Below, one piece after another: positions 7,725 to 17,270 of a stretch of DNA of 51,550 nucleotides. A program made the translations under genes and the position numbers. Below the pieces are notes generated by a model. It was given only the letters and a program-made list of their open reading frames with translations. It did no database searches and was not told the origin of the DNA. Position 1 is the first letter of the stretch. Each line of letters begins with the position of its first letter. The stretch covers positions 1-51,550 of the forward strand of contig CAYSFC010000003.1 in assembly GCA_964430665.1 (NCBI GenBank), written 5' to 3'. The DNA comes from JAQUYS01 sp964430665 (lineage in GTDB: Archaea > Nanobdellota > Nanobdellia > Woesearchaeales > SKGA01).

Positions 7725-8938
7725 AAACTAAAAACGCTCTTCCAAACCTAATAATTGCCACAGATAATTTTTTACCTAGGCGAGATGGAATTACAAGATT
7801 TCTTTCCAAAACAATACCTCATTTAAAAAATTACTTTAACATAACAGTTATATGTCCTCAGTTCGATAAAAAAGATGTTCCTTTAGAAGGAATAAACTTT
7901 GTCAAAATTCCTTTAAGAAAAACCCAAATTGGAGATTTTATACCTGCAAAATTTGAGGTTAAAAAAATAAAAAAGGCATTATCAAAAGAAGCAATATTTT
8001 TTTCTCAAACATTAGGTCCTATAGGTGGCACTGCACTATATTTGGCAGAAAGAAAAAAAATGAAAACTTCTGCATTCATACATTCTATAGAATGGAAATT
8101 AGTTTCACAAAATATGAAAAATTTCTTCTTCAAAAAATGGTCAATTCCTTTTGTAAAAATACTAGTTAGATTTCTATATAAAAGATGCGATTATCTCTTA
8201 GTTCCATCAGATAGAATTGCAGATACATTGTCTTGGGAAAGGATTTTAACTCCAAAAGTAAATATACGTTTGGGTGTTGATTATGATCATTTTTTACCTT
8301 ATTATAAAAATACAAATAGAAAAAGAATTCGTGAAATGTTAGAAATAGATGAAAAAGATATTGTTTTAGGATATCATGGAAGGTTATCCTATGAAAAAGA
8401 TTTAGAAACACTATTAAGAGCATTCATAAAAATTCGTACAAAATACCCCCAACTTAAATTACTAATTGTTGGTAGTGGTGTAAATTCCATAGAAAAAAAA
8501 TTAAAAAATCAAAAAGGAGTAATTCATATTCCATCAACATCAAACGTATATAATTATCTTTCAATAATGGACATTTATTGTATGCCCTCTTTAACAGAGA
8601 CAACTTCTCTATCAACATTAGAAGCAATGAGCACAGAATTACCAATAATAACGACAGGTGTAGGTTTTATAAAAGATTACGTAAAAGACGATTTTAACGG
8701 TTATTTATTCAAAAAAAGAGATTCATATGATTTAGCAAAACAAATTGAAAAATTATTAAAACATTCTGAATTAAGACAAATTTTTGGAAAACGATCAAGA
8801 GATATAGTTATAAAAAACTTTGATTGGTCAACAACAATTTCTCATTTAATAGCATTTCTACAAGAATTAGAAAAAATGAGATTCGAAGAAAAAAATAAAA
8901 ATAATAAAAATGAAAAGGAAAATAATAAAAATAGCTGA
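7721..8938 (+). CDS. GT4-family glycosyltransferase
   Basis: A 405-residue GT-B glycosyltransferase. The N-terminal acceptor domain starts with PRRDGITRFLSKTIPHL, the usual entry of GT4 lipid or small-acceptor transferases. The donor domain has GYHGRLSYEKD and the E-x7-E motif ETTSLSTLE around residues 290-300. The C-terminal 20 residues are low-complexity Lys/Asn. It overlaps the deacetylase by four bases and the downstream AbrB-PhoU gene by 29 bases. The pairing with a PIG-L deacetylase is the logic seen in GPI, mycothiol and bacillithiol synthesis: transfer GlcNAc, then deacetylate it. The acceptor here is unknown. Confidence 0.88.
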   Translation: MKTKNALPNLIIATDNFLPRRDGITRFLSKTIPHLKNYFNITVICPQFDKKDVPLEGINFVKIPLRKTQIGDFIPAKFEVKKIKKALSKEAIFFSQTLGPIGGTALYLAERKKMKTSAFIHSIEWKLVSQNMKNFFFKKWSIPFVKILVRFLYKRCDYLLVPSDRIADTLSWERILTPKVNIRLGVDYDHFLPYYKNTNRKRIREMLEIDEKDIVLGYHGRLSYEKDLETLLRAFIKIRTKYPQLKLLIVGSGVNSIEKKLKNQKGVIHIPSTSNVYNYLSIMDIYCMPSLTETTSLSTLEAMSTELPIITTGVGFIKDYVKDDFNGYLFKKRDSYDLAKQIEKLLKHSELRQIFGKRSRDIVIKNFDWSTTISHLIAFLQELEKMRFEEKNKNNKNEKENNKNS

Positions 8939-9824
8939 TAAAACTTTAGTTGTTTCACTACCAACTTCTTGGATAGATGAAAATAACATACAAAAAGGGG
9001 ATGAGTTAGATTTAACTTATTTAGACGATAAAATATTACTTTCACCAAATATATCTTCTCAAAAAATAAAAAAAACATCCATAGATATATCTAACATAAA
9101 TGAAAGAATTTTAAGATGGAAAATATCTTCATTACACAAACAAGGCTTTGACGAAATAATAGTTCTAAATTACACAGAACAACAACTCAATATAATTAAA
9201 GAGTTACTTCAAAATTTATTTATAGGTTTTATAATAAAAGAAAAAACAAAACTTAAAATAGTTGTGGGCCAAATAGCAATAACTGATGCCTCTGAATTTA
9301 ATTCGACTTTAAGAAGATCTTTTAGACAACTAATTTCTGCAACAAACGACCTTTTAGAATCTTTCAAAACACGAAACGAATTAGTTTTGTCAAATTTAAT
9401 ACATCTGGAACATGAAAATAATAAATTAACAAACTTTTGTGAAAGATTATTAAATAAAACTCTAAAAGAAAAAGAAAAAGGTCATTTTTGGTATGTGATT
9501 GTATGGAATCTAGAGAAAATAATGGATAACTTTAAACATATATCAAAATACTACTTAGGTAAAATTCCAGAACCTGATGATGAAATAACAATTACTTTAA
9601 CAAAATTAAAAGAATATGTTGAAGAATATTATGAATGTTTCTACGATTTTTCATTTGAAAAATTAACGAAATTAAGTGAAAAAAACAAAGAAATTGAACA
9701 AGAAATTCTCACAAAAATGAATGAAGACAACAAATTCACTATATTACTTCATTATAGTCACATATTATTGATACAAATAGCTGATTTTTCAGCATCTTTA
9801 ATTGCTTTAAAAAATAAAGGTTAG
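8910..9824 (+). CDS. AbrB/SpoVT-type DNA-binding protein with PhoU-like domain (second copy)
   Basis: A 304-residue paralogue, in domain plan, of the gene at 5003-5953. The N-terminal AbrB hairpin is clear (ADKTLVVSLPTSWI, then KGDELDLTYLDDKILLSP), followed by about 250 mostly helical PhoU-like residues. The ATG lies inside the 3' end of the glycosyltransferase gene, so translation is probably coupled, which suggests control of, or response to, the glycosylation step. DNA targets are unknown. Confidence 0.85.
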   Translation: MKRKIIKIADKTLVVSLPTSWIDENNIQKGDELDLTYLDDKILLSPNISSQKIKKTSIDISNINERILRWKISSLHKQGFDEIIVLNYTEQQLNIIKELLQNLFIGFIIKEKTKLKIVVGQIAITDASEFNSTLRRSFRQLISATNDLLESFKTRNELVLSNLIHLEHENNKLTNFCERLLNKTLKEKEKGHFWYVIVWNLEKIMDNFKHISKYYLGKIPEPDDEITITLTKLKEYVEEYYECFYDFSFEKLTKLSEKNKEIEQEILTKMNEDNKFTILLHYSHILLIQIADFSASLIALKNKG

Positions 9825-9877
9825 TATCTACTACAATACCCATAATTTTTTAAACAGATTTTTTTACCTATATATTT

Positions 9878-12025
9878 ATGGAATTTAACTCTGATGGTTC
9901 ATTAAAAGTTTCAAAAAAATCTTCTGAAGACCATATAAGTGTTTTCAAATTAATCGACGAATTGGAATTTTTTATAGGAAAAAAACTATTGATGGAACTA
10001 TTAAGAGGAGAAACAAACTCCAAAGTTATGAAACACAACTTTCATAGAAAAATATATCATGGTTGTTTAGGAGGATATGAGAAAGAAGAAATTTCCTTAT
10101 TTATTGATTATTTAATAAATTTAAAATTTTTAAGAATTAAAAAAGAAAAAGGATTATACTCAGTATTAGTCTTAACAGATAAAGCAAGAGAAGAGATAGA
10201 TAATAAAGAATTTTCATTTAAAGTAGATGGTTTAAAAGACAACACTAATAAAATAACATTTCCTTCATGCGAAATAACTGAAAAAGATAAATTATTATTC
10301 AAAGAATTTGATTTTTTCTTGAAAGAATTTACTGATGAGCAAAAAAAAGCAATAATAGAAACAAATTCCAAACAAATATGTATTGCTGGAGCGGGGTCTG
10401 GTAAAACAAAAGTTTTAACAAATAAAATTGTTTTCTTGGTGAAATTTTTAGGTGTCAATCCTCAAGACATATTAGCAATAACTTTTACAAGAAAAGCGCG
10501 CCACGAAATGATGTCAAGATTATCTAAACTTCTTCCAGATAAAAACATACGAATAGAAACCTTTAATTCGTTTGCAGAAAAGGAAATAAGTTATCACTCA
10601 TTATTACTTTATGGAAAAGAAAAAAGGATGGCCTCATCAAAAGAATTCATACGAATAATAACTATAGGAATAAATGAGTTAGGATTCACAGTTGATAAAT
10701 TTTTAGACCATTATTTTACAAAAAGAGAGAAAAGAAATAAAGATTCAAGACAATTATTTTTTTCATTTCTATATGATTTTTCAGCAATATTAGATTCATT
10801 CATACAATCTGAGAAAAATGTGGAAGAATTTATGAAGAAATCCAAATTCAGCAAACTATGTGATAGAGTAACTGCAGAAAATTTAGTTCAACTAGTTCAA
10901 CTAGTTTCTCAAAAATTAGAATTTAATTCTCTAAGAACATATAGTGATCAATTAGTAGATATAGTTAAATTATACAAAGATCATCCTAAAATTAGAAAAA
11001 ATTATCCTTGGGTTCTAGTTGACGAATATCAAGATATAAATGAAGAACAATTCCAACTTTTAAATTTGATTTCCTCAAAAAATATGTTTGTTGTTGGAGA
11101 TCCTAGGCAAAGTATTTTTGCTTGGAGGGGTGCAAATCCTGACAGAGTAACAAATTTCATAGAAGATGATGTTTCAGTTATGCAACTAACAACAAATTTT
11201 CGTTCACATAAAAAAATAGTTCAATTCACAAACGAACTTATAGGAGATATGGGTTTTCAACCAACAAAATCTAACTCTAAAGAAGAAGGTGCAGTAATAG
11301 TCACCCAATATTCCTCCGAAGATGATGAAGCAACAAAAATAATAAATGAAGTTTTAGAACTACAAATCCCTAGAAAAGAAATATTTATTCTTTCTAGAAC
11401 AAATAAAGGTCTTGAAAAAATCAAAAATATCTGCGATTTTAAAGGAATAAAGTATTTAATGCGAACTGATGAAAAAAAACAAATAAATTTAGAACCAAAA
11501 GACGACGAAATCACTCTTTCAACAGTTCATGCAATAAAAGGATTAGAAGCAAAAGTAGTTTACGTAATTGGCACAAATTACCAAAACTATCCTTGTAAGG
11601 CCAAAGATCATAGATTCGTTGAATTATTTGCATCTACAAACGAATACGATCAAATACAAGAAGAAAAAAGACTTCTTTACGTAGCATGTACAAGAGCAAA
11701 AAATCTTCTAAGAATAACTTACACTTCCACAATTTCTCCATTCATAACTTCTTCAGTTCTAAAGTCAGTAGACTTAAAAAAACAAGAAACGAACAAAATA
11801 TCTGATTTTGGAAAACAGAGAAATGCTTTAAAAAGGTGGAGATATTTAGAAGCCAAAGATAGAGGAATTGCACCTTATCAAATATTCACAGATTCAATTT
11901 TAGAACAATTAATTGAATTACAACCAAAAGATATAACTGAATTAGAATTTATTTCTGGATTTAATCCTGCCAAAAGAAATGAATTTGGATACGATATTAT
12001 CTCAATAATGTTAAAAAATGCTTAA
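9878..12025 (+). CDS. UvrD/Rep-like SF1 helicase with N-terminal RQC-like and C-terminal HRDC domains
   Basis: A 715-residue helicase with all SF1A motifs: Walker A AGAGSGKT (about residue 170), Ia TFTRKARHEM, II VDEYQD (about 381), III GDPRQSIFAWRG, IV TTNFRSHKK, V STVHAIKGLEA and VI LLYVACTRAK. Residues about 22-118 before the core look like the RQC winged helix of RecQ (IGKKLLMELLRGETNSKVM ... YSVLVLTDKAREEI). Residues about 650-713 match HRDC (GIAPYQIFTDSILEQL ... ISGFNPAKRNEFG). HRDC tails occur on some bacterial UvrD2 proteins; an N-terminal RQC is unusual. The likely role is unwinding recombination or repair intermediates. It stands alone, 53 bases after the AbrB-PhoU gene. Confidence 0.9.
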   Translation: MEFNSDGSLKVSKKSSEDHISVFKLIDELEFFIGKKLLMELLRGETNSKVMKHNFHRKIYHGCLGGYEKEEISLFIDYLINLKFLRIKKEKGLYSVLVLTDKAREEIDNKEFSFKVDGLKDNTNKITFPSCEITEKDKLLFKEFDFFLKEFTDEQKKAIIETNSKQICIAGAGSGKTKVLTNKIVFLVKFLGVNPQDILAITFTRKARHEMMSRLSKLLPDKNIRIETFNSFAEKEISYHSLLLYGKEKRMASSKEFIRIITIGINELGFTVDKFLDHYFTKREKRNKDSRQLFFSFLYDFSAILDSFIQSEKNVEEFMKKSKFSKLCDRVTAENLVQLVQLVSQKLEFNSLRTYSDQLVDIVKLYKDHPKIRKNYPWVLVDEYQDINEEQFQLLNLISSKNMFVVGDPRQSIFAWRGANPDRVTNFIEDDVSVMQLTTNFRSHKKIVQFTNELIGDMGFQPTKSNSKEEGAVIVTQYSSEDDEATKIINEVLELQIPRKEIFILSRTNKGLEKIKNICDFKGIKYLMRTDEKKQINLEPKDDEITLSTVHAIKGLEAKVVYVIGTNYQNYPCKAKDHRFVELFASTNEYDQIQEEKRLLYVACTRAKNLLRITYTSTISPFITSSVLKSVDLKKQETNKISDFGKQRNALKRWRYLEAKDRGIAPYQIFTDSILEQLIELQPKDITELEFISGFNPAKRNEFGYDIISIMLKNA

Positions 12026-12097
12026 TATTATTTTAATCTCCTCTTACAAATAATTAAAAAACTACTTTGAAGAACTAACTTTCATAAAATCAGATTG

Positions 12098-12361
12098 TCA
12101 TTTAATTCTACCCAAAAAATAGTTGAGACAGTCTAATTCATCAAAAACCGCTCTTTTTCGAATTTCCTTTCCAAACTCTAACACAAAACTTTTATCTTTA
12201 GAAACTTTAGCGCCACAAACAGGACAAGTAAATACTTTATCTTCCTCATGACGTAATTTCTTATTAATTATTTTGTGTATGTTTCCTTCATCAAGGTCCT
12301 TTTTAAGTAAATTCAACTCATTAAAAGACAAATTTTCTATTATTTGGGCTAATTTGTTCAT
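12098..12361 (-). CDS. Small zinc-finger-like protein
   Basis: 87 residues. The N-terminal half is helical. The C-terminal half holds CPVCG and, 32 residues later, DELDCLNYFLG, a spacing reminiscent of treble-clef (TRASH-like) zinc sites, with Asp in place of one Cys. Its ATG overlaps the stop of the upstream wHTH gene (TAATG), so the two are co-translated; it may be the metal- or protein-binding partner of that regulator. I do not recognise the family. Confidence 0.7.
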   Translation of the reverse strand: MNKLAQIIENLSFNELNLLKKDLDEGNIHKIINKKLRHEEDKVFTCPVCGAKVSKDKSFVLEFGKEIRKRAVFDELDCLNYFLGRIK

Positions 12362-13023
12362 TAAATTCTCTCCTTAAGTTGTTTAAATAAACCATCTTTA
12401 TCAAAAAGAGGTTTTGCTCTAGTTATATGTGATAAATAATATGAGTCTTTTTTGGATATACCTTCTTCACACTCATCAATACTATTTATCCAACAAACAA
12501 TTGTCTTCTCAACCCCTTTTTCATCCCTAACTTTAACATGACTTATTTTTCCTCTAAGAACATCACAATTCTTTACCAAGGCAATTCCAAATAATTCAAT
12601 TTTATGTTCATCAACAGATATTAATGCTAGAGAAATCAATTTATCAAATTCATCAATATTTTCCCAATAAAATTTACTCATAAGATAATGTGTTGCGTTA
12701 TTCATGATAGAAAGAATTTGAATATATGTTAAAATATGATCTTCTTTACCCAGCCTAAATTGATTTGCATATCCGTTTCTTAATAAACTTATGTCAACAA
12801 TATCTTGAGCAATCTGATAGTATGTTTTAGGTTTTCCTGCAAGATTATTTCTAACAACTTTCTTTTTCAAATATCCTTGTGCTTCAAGTAACAATAATTG
12901 TTGATGAATATAAGGAACACTATACTTTAATTTAGAAGCCAATTCTGTTGGAGAACTTTCTTTCTCAGCAACACTTTTCAATATCAAAAATTTAGCTTCA
13001 CTCAAATTACAATATTCTGGCAT
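12361..13023 (-). CDS. Winged-helix transcriptional regulator
   Basis: 220 residues. The N-terminal 75 form an ArsR/MarR-like winged helix (SSPTELASKLKYSVPYIHQQ as recognition region, then wing KVVRNNLAGKPKTYYQI). The following 145 residues are an unassigned alpha/beta sensor domain. A TATA box (13045-13054, minus strand) about 25 bases before the ATG suggests a leaderless message. It is divergent from the glycogen operon, with a 17-base inverted repeat between them, so regulation of that operon is plausible but unproven. Confidence 0.82.
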   Translation of the reverse strand: MPEYCNLSEAKFLILKSVAEKESSPTELASKLKYSVPYIHQQLLLLEAQGYLKKKVVRNNLAGKPKTYYQIAQDIVDISLLRNGYANQFRLGKEDHILTYIQILSIMNNATHYLMSKFYWENIDEFDKLISLALISVDEHKIELFGIALVKNCDVLRGKISHVKVRDEKGVEKTIVCWINSIDECEEGISKKDSYYLSHITRAKPLFDKDGLFKQLKERI

Positions 13024-13073
13024 GTATATATTTAAATTAAACTCATTTATAAATTTTTTGTTTAATAATTAAG

Positions 13074-13090
13074 TTACTTAATTTAAGTAA
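13074..13090. promoter_or_regulatory. Inverted repeat, candidate operator
   Basis: TTACTTA-ATT-TAAGTAA is a perfect 7-bp inverted repeat. It lies in the 216-base region between the wHTH regulator and the glycogen operon, just upstream of the regulator's TATA box. The rest of this intergenic region is AT-rich with no other gene. Confidence 0.45.
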
Positions 13091-13239
13091 ATAGATAAAT
13101 AATACACAATATAAGTGTTTTTAAGGCAAATTATTTAAATCAAATTAGTATATCATTATGAAATAATCAAGAAAAACAACTAATTTTGGGGAGATTTACA
13201 TAAAAATGTTATCACTCAAAAATGTTGACGAGGTGTAAT

Positions 13240-14529
13240 GTGAGAGTTTTAATGTTTGGTTGGGAATTTCCTCCTTTTTTTGCAGGCGGTGTAGGAACTG
13301 TTTGCTACGAATTAACTAAACAACTTTCCGCAGACGGTCTCGATATACAATATGTTATGCCTTTTTGTCCTGATTCTTTAAATCCTGGCTTTGTAAAATT
13401 ACACAATGCAACAAAAAAAGCAGGTGAAGTTTGTCTTTCAACAACACAAGTTATCAAGATAAAAAAAATACATTCAATTCTTTCAGCATACCAAACAGAA
13501 GAAGAATATGAAGAATCCTTAAAACACGTAACTTCAAAAGTCAAATCTACTTTAGGAGATAAAAACAACACATCTAAACTTTATGGAAAAAACATGTTTG
13601 AAGAAATACAACTTTTTGCACAAAGAGCCAAAAAAATGTATCTCGAAGGACAATTTGAAGATTTCGATGTTATTCACGCACACGACTGGACAACATTACC
13701 CGCGGCGCTCGCCGTTAAAAAATTAAGTGGAAAACCTCTTGCAGTTCACGTTCACATAACTGAGTTCAACAAAACTGGAAATAACACAGCACATCCAGAA
13801 ATATACAAGATAGAAATAGAAGGATTCAGAGGAGCAGACAAAGTAATTGCAATAAGTAATTTAATCAAAAATACTGTTGAAGAAAAATACAACGTTTCCT
13901 CAGAGAAAGTTGAAGTAATTCATAATGGAGGAATAAAAATGCAACCCGTTTCTGAAACAGATAAAAAAGAACTCTTAGGGGAACAATATAATGAAGGAGA
14001 CAATATAATTTTATATGCTGGACGAGTTACTGGCATGAAAGGACCTCTCAGATTCATTGAAATGGCTAAAAAAGTCTTAGAACACAAACCCAACACTATT
14101 TTTGTCATGGCTGGAACAGGAGATCAACTAAATCAATGTATTCAAAGAACAAAAGATTTGAATATTGAAGATAAATTTCATTTTTTCGGTTTTTATTCAA
14201 GAGAAGATGCAGAGAAACTCTACAACGTTGCAGATGTTTTCGTACTTCCTTCACAACTCGAACCATTTGGTGTAACTCCTCTAGAAGCAATGATAAAAGA
14301 AACACCTGTTGTTCTCAGTAAACAATCAGGAGTTGCAGAAGTGGTTGACAATTGTTTAATAACTGATTTCTGGGACATAGATAAAATGGCATCTAGTGTA
14401 ATAAGTCTTCTAACATACCCACACCTCCACAAAACCATACAAGAAGAGGGTAAATCAGAAGCTGAAAAATTAGATTGGAAAAAACCTGCAAAAGAATGCG
14501 AAGAGTTATACAGGAGGATGGTAGTTTGA
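13240..14529 (+). CDS. Glycogen-synthase-like GT4/GT5 glycosyltransferase
   Basis: A GT-B glycosyltransferase. Its N-terminus (GWEFPPFFAGGVGTVCYEL) has the K/F-x-GG-type donor loop of starch/glycogen synthases, and the donor domain has ILYAGRVTGMKGP and the E-x7-E motif EPFGVTPLE. I start it at GTG 13240 because GAGGTG lies four bases upstream; the ATG at 13222 has no ribosome site and would precede it. Predicted length is 429 residues. Downstream are an inactive-looking GH57, a GT3 glycogen synthase and a debranching enzyme, so it likely belongs to alpha-glucan synthesis, perhaps priming or branching-linked elongation. Confidence 0.85.
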   Translation: MRVLMFGWEFPPFFAGGVGTVCYELTKQLSADGLDIQYVMPFCPDSLNPGFVKLHNATKKAGEVCLSTTQVIKIKKIHSILSAYQTEEEYEESLKHVTSKVKSTLGDKNNTSKLYGKNMFEEIQLFAQRAKKMYLEGQFEDFDVIHAHDWTTLPAALAVKKLSGKPLAVHVHITEFNKTGNNTAHPEIYKIEIEGFRGADKVIAISNLIKNTVEEKYNVSSEKVEVIHNGGIKMQPVSETDKKELLGEQYNEGDNIILYAGRVTGMKGPLRFIEMAKKVLEHKPNTIFVMAGTGDQLNQCIQRTKDLNIEDKFHFFGFYSREDAEKLYNVADVFVLPSQLEPFGVTPLEAMIKETPVVLSKQSGVAEVVDNCLITDFWDIDKMASSVISLLTYPHLHKTIQEEGKSEAEKLDWKKPAKECEELYRRMVV

Positions 14530-15473
14530 AAAATATTCTTCTAGTTGTGTTCAACACACCCTCAAATCTTAATTCAATGAATGTTTTTGAAGTGGGAACA
14601 AATAAACCTTATTTCAACCACGGAAAAACAAAACATCATCTTTCAAACGAAATTGTTCCTGCGATAGAAAAAGCAGTGAAATTTTTAACACCTCTTGCTA
14701 AAAAACAAAACATCAACATTTTATTATGTGGAAGAACTTTAGATTGGTTAAATTCACATTCTAAAGAAACTTTAAACACATTAAAAACATTCCTAAGACT
14801 CCCAAAAGTAAAATTACTAACTTCAACATACTACAATTCTAATCCTTTAAGTCTACAACCAGAAGAATTTGAATTTCAATTAAAATCTCACATAAATATT
14901 TTAAAATCAACTCTTGGTAAAAAATCAACTACTTTAGTTACAACAAACCCACTAAATAAAGAACAAAATAAAATTTCTCAAAAATTAGGTATAAGAAATT
15001 CAATAACGGTCGATAAGTTTAACACAGGTGAAATAACATATTCCGATAAATTACAAATAAATATATTGACTACAGATTATTTCCTAGAGGATAATCAAAT
15101 TAGCTCAAATTTAAATACTAAATCAATTAATTTCTCAAAAATAGACAAAACCTTACTCTCGAAAATTGATTGGGATGAAATGATAAAAAAACGATCTAAA
15201 CTTCATAATCACATACACGAAGAACTACTAAGTTTTTATCCAATCATAAAAAAGTTAAACGACAAAAATCATCTTGAAGATTGGAGAATGTTAAATTCTG
15301 CAGTTGATTTAGAATCAAAAAATAAATATGATAATTATATGAATGTAATGAATACTTTAAATGACATTTCATTCAAAATAAAAAACATACATTTACTAAA
15401 ATCTGGAAAAGAAATAATTAAACCAAATATTGTAAATAATCCATCAGAAATATTAAAATCAATTTTAAATTAG
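14526..15473 (+). CDS. GH57-like protein, probably catalytically inactive
   Basis: 315 residues with the outline of a GH57 alpha-amylase barrel: strands around ILLCGRTLDWL, KLLTSTYYNSNPLSL and EEFEFQLKSHINILK, and a C-terminal EDWRMLNSAVDLESKNKYD ... YMNVMNTL region as in GH57 amylases. The usual HQP motif reads NTP, and the Glu nucleophile in the NTEL motif appears as TTNPL, so hydrolysis is doubtful. A binding or scaffolding role in glucan metabolism is inferred. The start is TTG 14526, eight bases after AGGAGG and overlapping the upstream TGA. Confidence 0.7.
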   Translation: MKNILLVVFNTPSNLNSMNVFEVGTNKPYFNHGKTKHHLSNEIVPAIEKAVKFLTPLAKKQNINILLCGRTLDWLNSHSKETLNTLKTFLRLPKVKLLTSTYYNSNPLSLQPEEFEFQLKSHINILKSTLGKKSTTLVTTNPLNKEQNKISQKLGIRNSITVDKFNTGEITYSDKLQINILTTDYFLEDNQISSNLNTKSINFSKIDKTLLSKIDWDEMIKKRSKLHNHIHEELLSFYPIIKKLNDKNHLEDWRMLNSAVDLESKNKYDNYMNVMNTLNDISFKIKNIHLLKSGKEIIKPNIVNNPSEILKSILN

Positions 15474-15482
15474 GTGAGACAA

Positions 15483-17270
15483 ATGAAAGGCGAGGCAGAT
15501 ATGCTATTTGAAGTCTCTTGGGAGACTACAAATAAATGTGGAGGAATATACACTGTTATTAGTTCCAAAGCTAAATTAATGACAGAAATATATGATGAAT
15601 ATTTTTCAGTAGGTCCTCTTTTCGACAAATTACCTATAGATTTTACACAAGAAAACATCCCTTCTAATTTTGAACCAATCATAAATGAATTAAGCGAAGA
15701 AGGAATAAAATGTATTTATGGTCTTTGGAATATTCCAGGTGCTCCAAAAACATTTCTAATAGATGGAAGAAGATTAAATTCACAACTAGACAAAATTAAA
15801 ACTTCTCTTTGGGAAAAATACGGTATTGACTCTTTAACTTGTTCCCATGATTTCAACGAACCTTTAATTTGGTCATGGGCTGTTGGAATATTTTTAGAAA
15901 AAGTTGGAAATGTTTTTCCAAATAAAAAAATAGTTGGTCATTTTCATGAATGGTTATCAGGATTTTCACTTTTACATTTAAAAAATGTCAATTCTTCTGT
16001 AAAAAGCGTATTTACAACTCATGCAACAATGCTTGGAAGAACAATAGCTTCAAATGGTGAAAATTTATATGACTCTTTAAACCAAATAAACCCTGAAAAA
16101 AAATCCAAAGAAATGAACATATCTGAAAAATTTACAACAGAAAAAGCTTGCGCACTAAATTCAGATGTATTCACAACAGTTTCAAACATAACTGCAAATG
16201 AATGTAATGCGTTTTTTGGAAGAATGCCTCAAATTTTACCCAACGGACTCTTAATAGATGATGAATTTCCAAATTTTGAAGAAGCATCATACAATCACCA
16301 CAATTTAAAAAAGAAATTAAAAAATGTTTGCAAAGGATATTTCTTCCCATATCAAATTTTTGATCTAGATAACACAATGTTTTTTTATTTCAGTGGGAGA
16401 TATGAATTTATGACTAAAGGATTAAATACTCTTCCAAGAGCGTTAGGAAAATTAAACAATTATTTGAAATTATCTGATTCAGATAAAACTGTTGTAATGT
16501 TGTTTTTAGTTGCAATGAATAACACAACCATAAAGAATGAAGTTCTCGAAAACAAAAATAACTTTCAAATATTAAAAAATATAATTGATTCCACGTTCGA
16601 TAAAATAATTGACAAAGCAATTAATCAAATCATGAGTGGAAATTCAATGTCTTCTATGAACATACCTAAAGAAGAAACAATACTTAAATTATTTTCATAC
16701 AAGATGAAAAAAACAGGATTACCTCCTTTGTGTTCTCACTTTTTACCTTACGATGAAAACGAAGATAACCTTATTAAAGAATTAAAAAGAAATAATTTAT
16801 TGAACAGACCTGAAGATCAAGTAAAAGTAATTATGGTTCCATATTATTTAGATGGTAGTGATGGTTTATTTGATATGAGTTATTACGACATAGTTAATGC
16901 TTGTCATCTGGGTTTATTTCCAAGTTATTATGAGCCTTGGGGATACACTCCTTTAGAATCTGTTGCTTTTGGAGTTCCTGCACTAACAACAGATGAAGCT
17001 GGTTTTGGAAAATTTGTTGAAGATAAATTACCTCCTTCTCATCCAGGAATATTCTTATGTGGTTGGCAAAGAACAAATGCAGACAACGCAGATTTGATTT
17101 TTGAACATATGCGAAACTATATTTCTTTTGATGCACATGCAAGAATTGCTTGTAAAATGAATGCACACAAATTATCTGGAACTGCTGATTGGAAAAACCT
17201 AATAGTAAATTACATTAAAGCGCACAATGACGCTTTAAATAATAGAACTAAAAATGAAAAGAATAATTAA
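15483..17270 (+). CDS. Glycogen synthase, GT3 (eukaryote-type) family
   Basis: About 595 residues matching GT3 glycogen synthases (yeast Gsy/animal GYS type). Visible are FEVSWETTNKCGGIYTVIS at the N-terminus, GHFHEWLSG, TTHATMLGR and the C-terminal E-x7-E motif YYEPWGYTPLES followed by FGVPALTTDEAGFG. GT3 enzymes normally transfer glucose from UDP-glucose to the non-reducing end of glycogen. AGGTG six bases upstream supports ATG 15483; ATG 15501 (MLFEVSW) with its own GGCGAGG is a close alternative. The 3' end overlaps the debranching gene by 17 bases. Confidence 0.92.
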   Translation: MKGEADMLFEVSWETTNKCGGIYTVISSKAKLMTEIYDEYFSVGPLFDKLPIDFTQENIPSNFEPIINELSEEGIKCIYGLWNIPGAPKTFLIDGRRLNSQLDKIKTSLWEKYGIDSLTCSHDFNEPLIWSWAVGIFLEKVGNVFPNKKIVGHFHEWLSGFSLLHLKNVNSSVKSVFTTHATMLGRTIASNGENLYDSLNQINPEKKSKEMNISEKFTTEKACALNSDVFTTVSNITANECNAFFGRMPQILPNGLLIDDEFPNFEEASYNHHNLKKKLKNVCKGYFFPYQIFDLDNTMFFYFSGRYEFMTKGLNTLPRALGKLNNYLKLSDSDKTVVMLFLVAMNNTTIKNEVLENKNNFQILKNIIDSTFDKIIDKAINQIMSGNSMSSMNIPKEETILKLFSYKMKKTGLPPLCSHFLPYDENEDNLIKELKRNNLLNRPEDQVKVIMVPYYLDGSDGLFDMSYYDIVNACHLGLFPSYYEPWGYTPLESVAFGVPALTTDEAGFGKFVEDKLPPSHPGIFLCGWQRTNADNADLIFEHMRNYISFDAHARIACKMNAHKLSGTADWKNLIVNYIKAHNDALNNRTKNEKNN

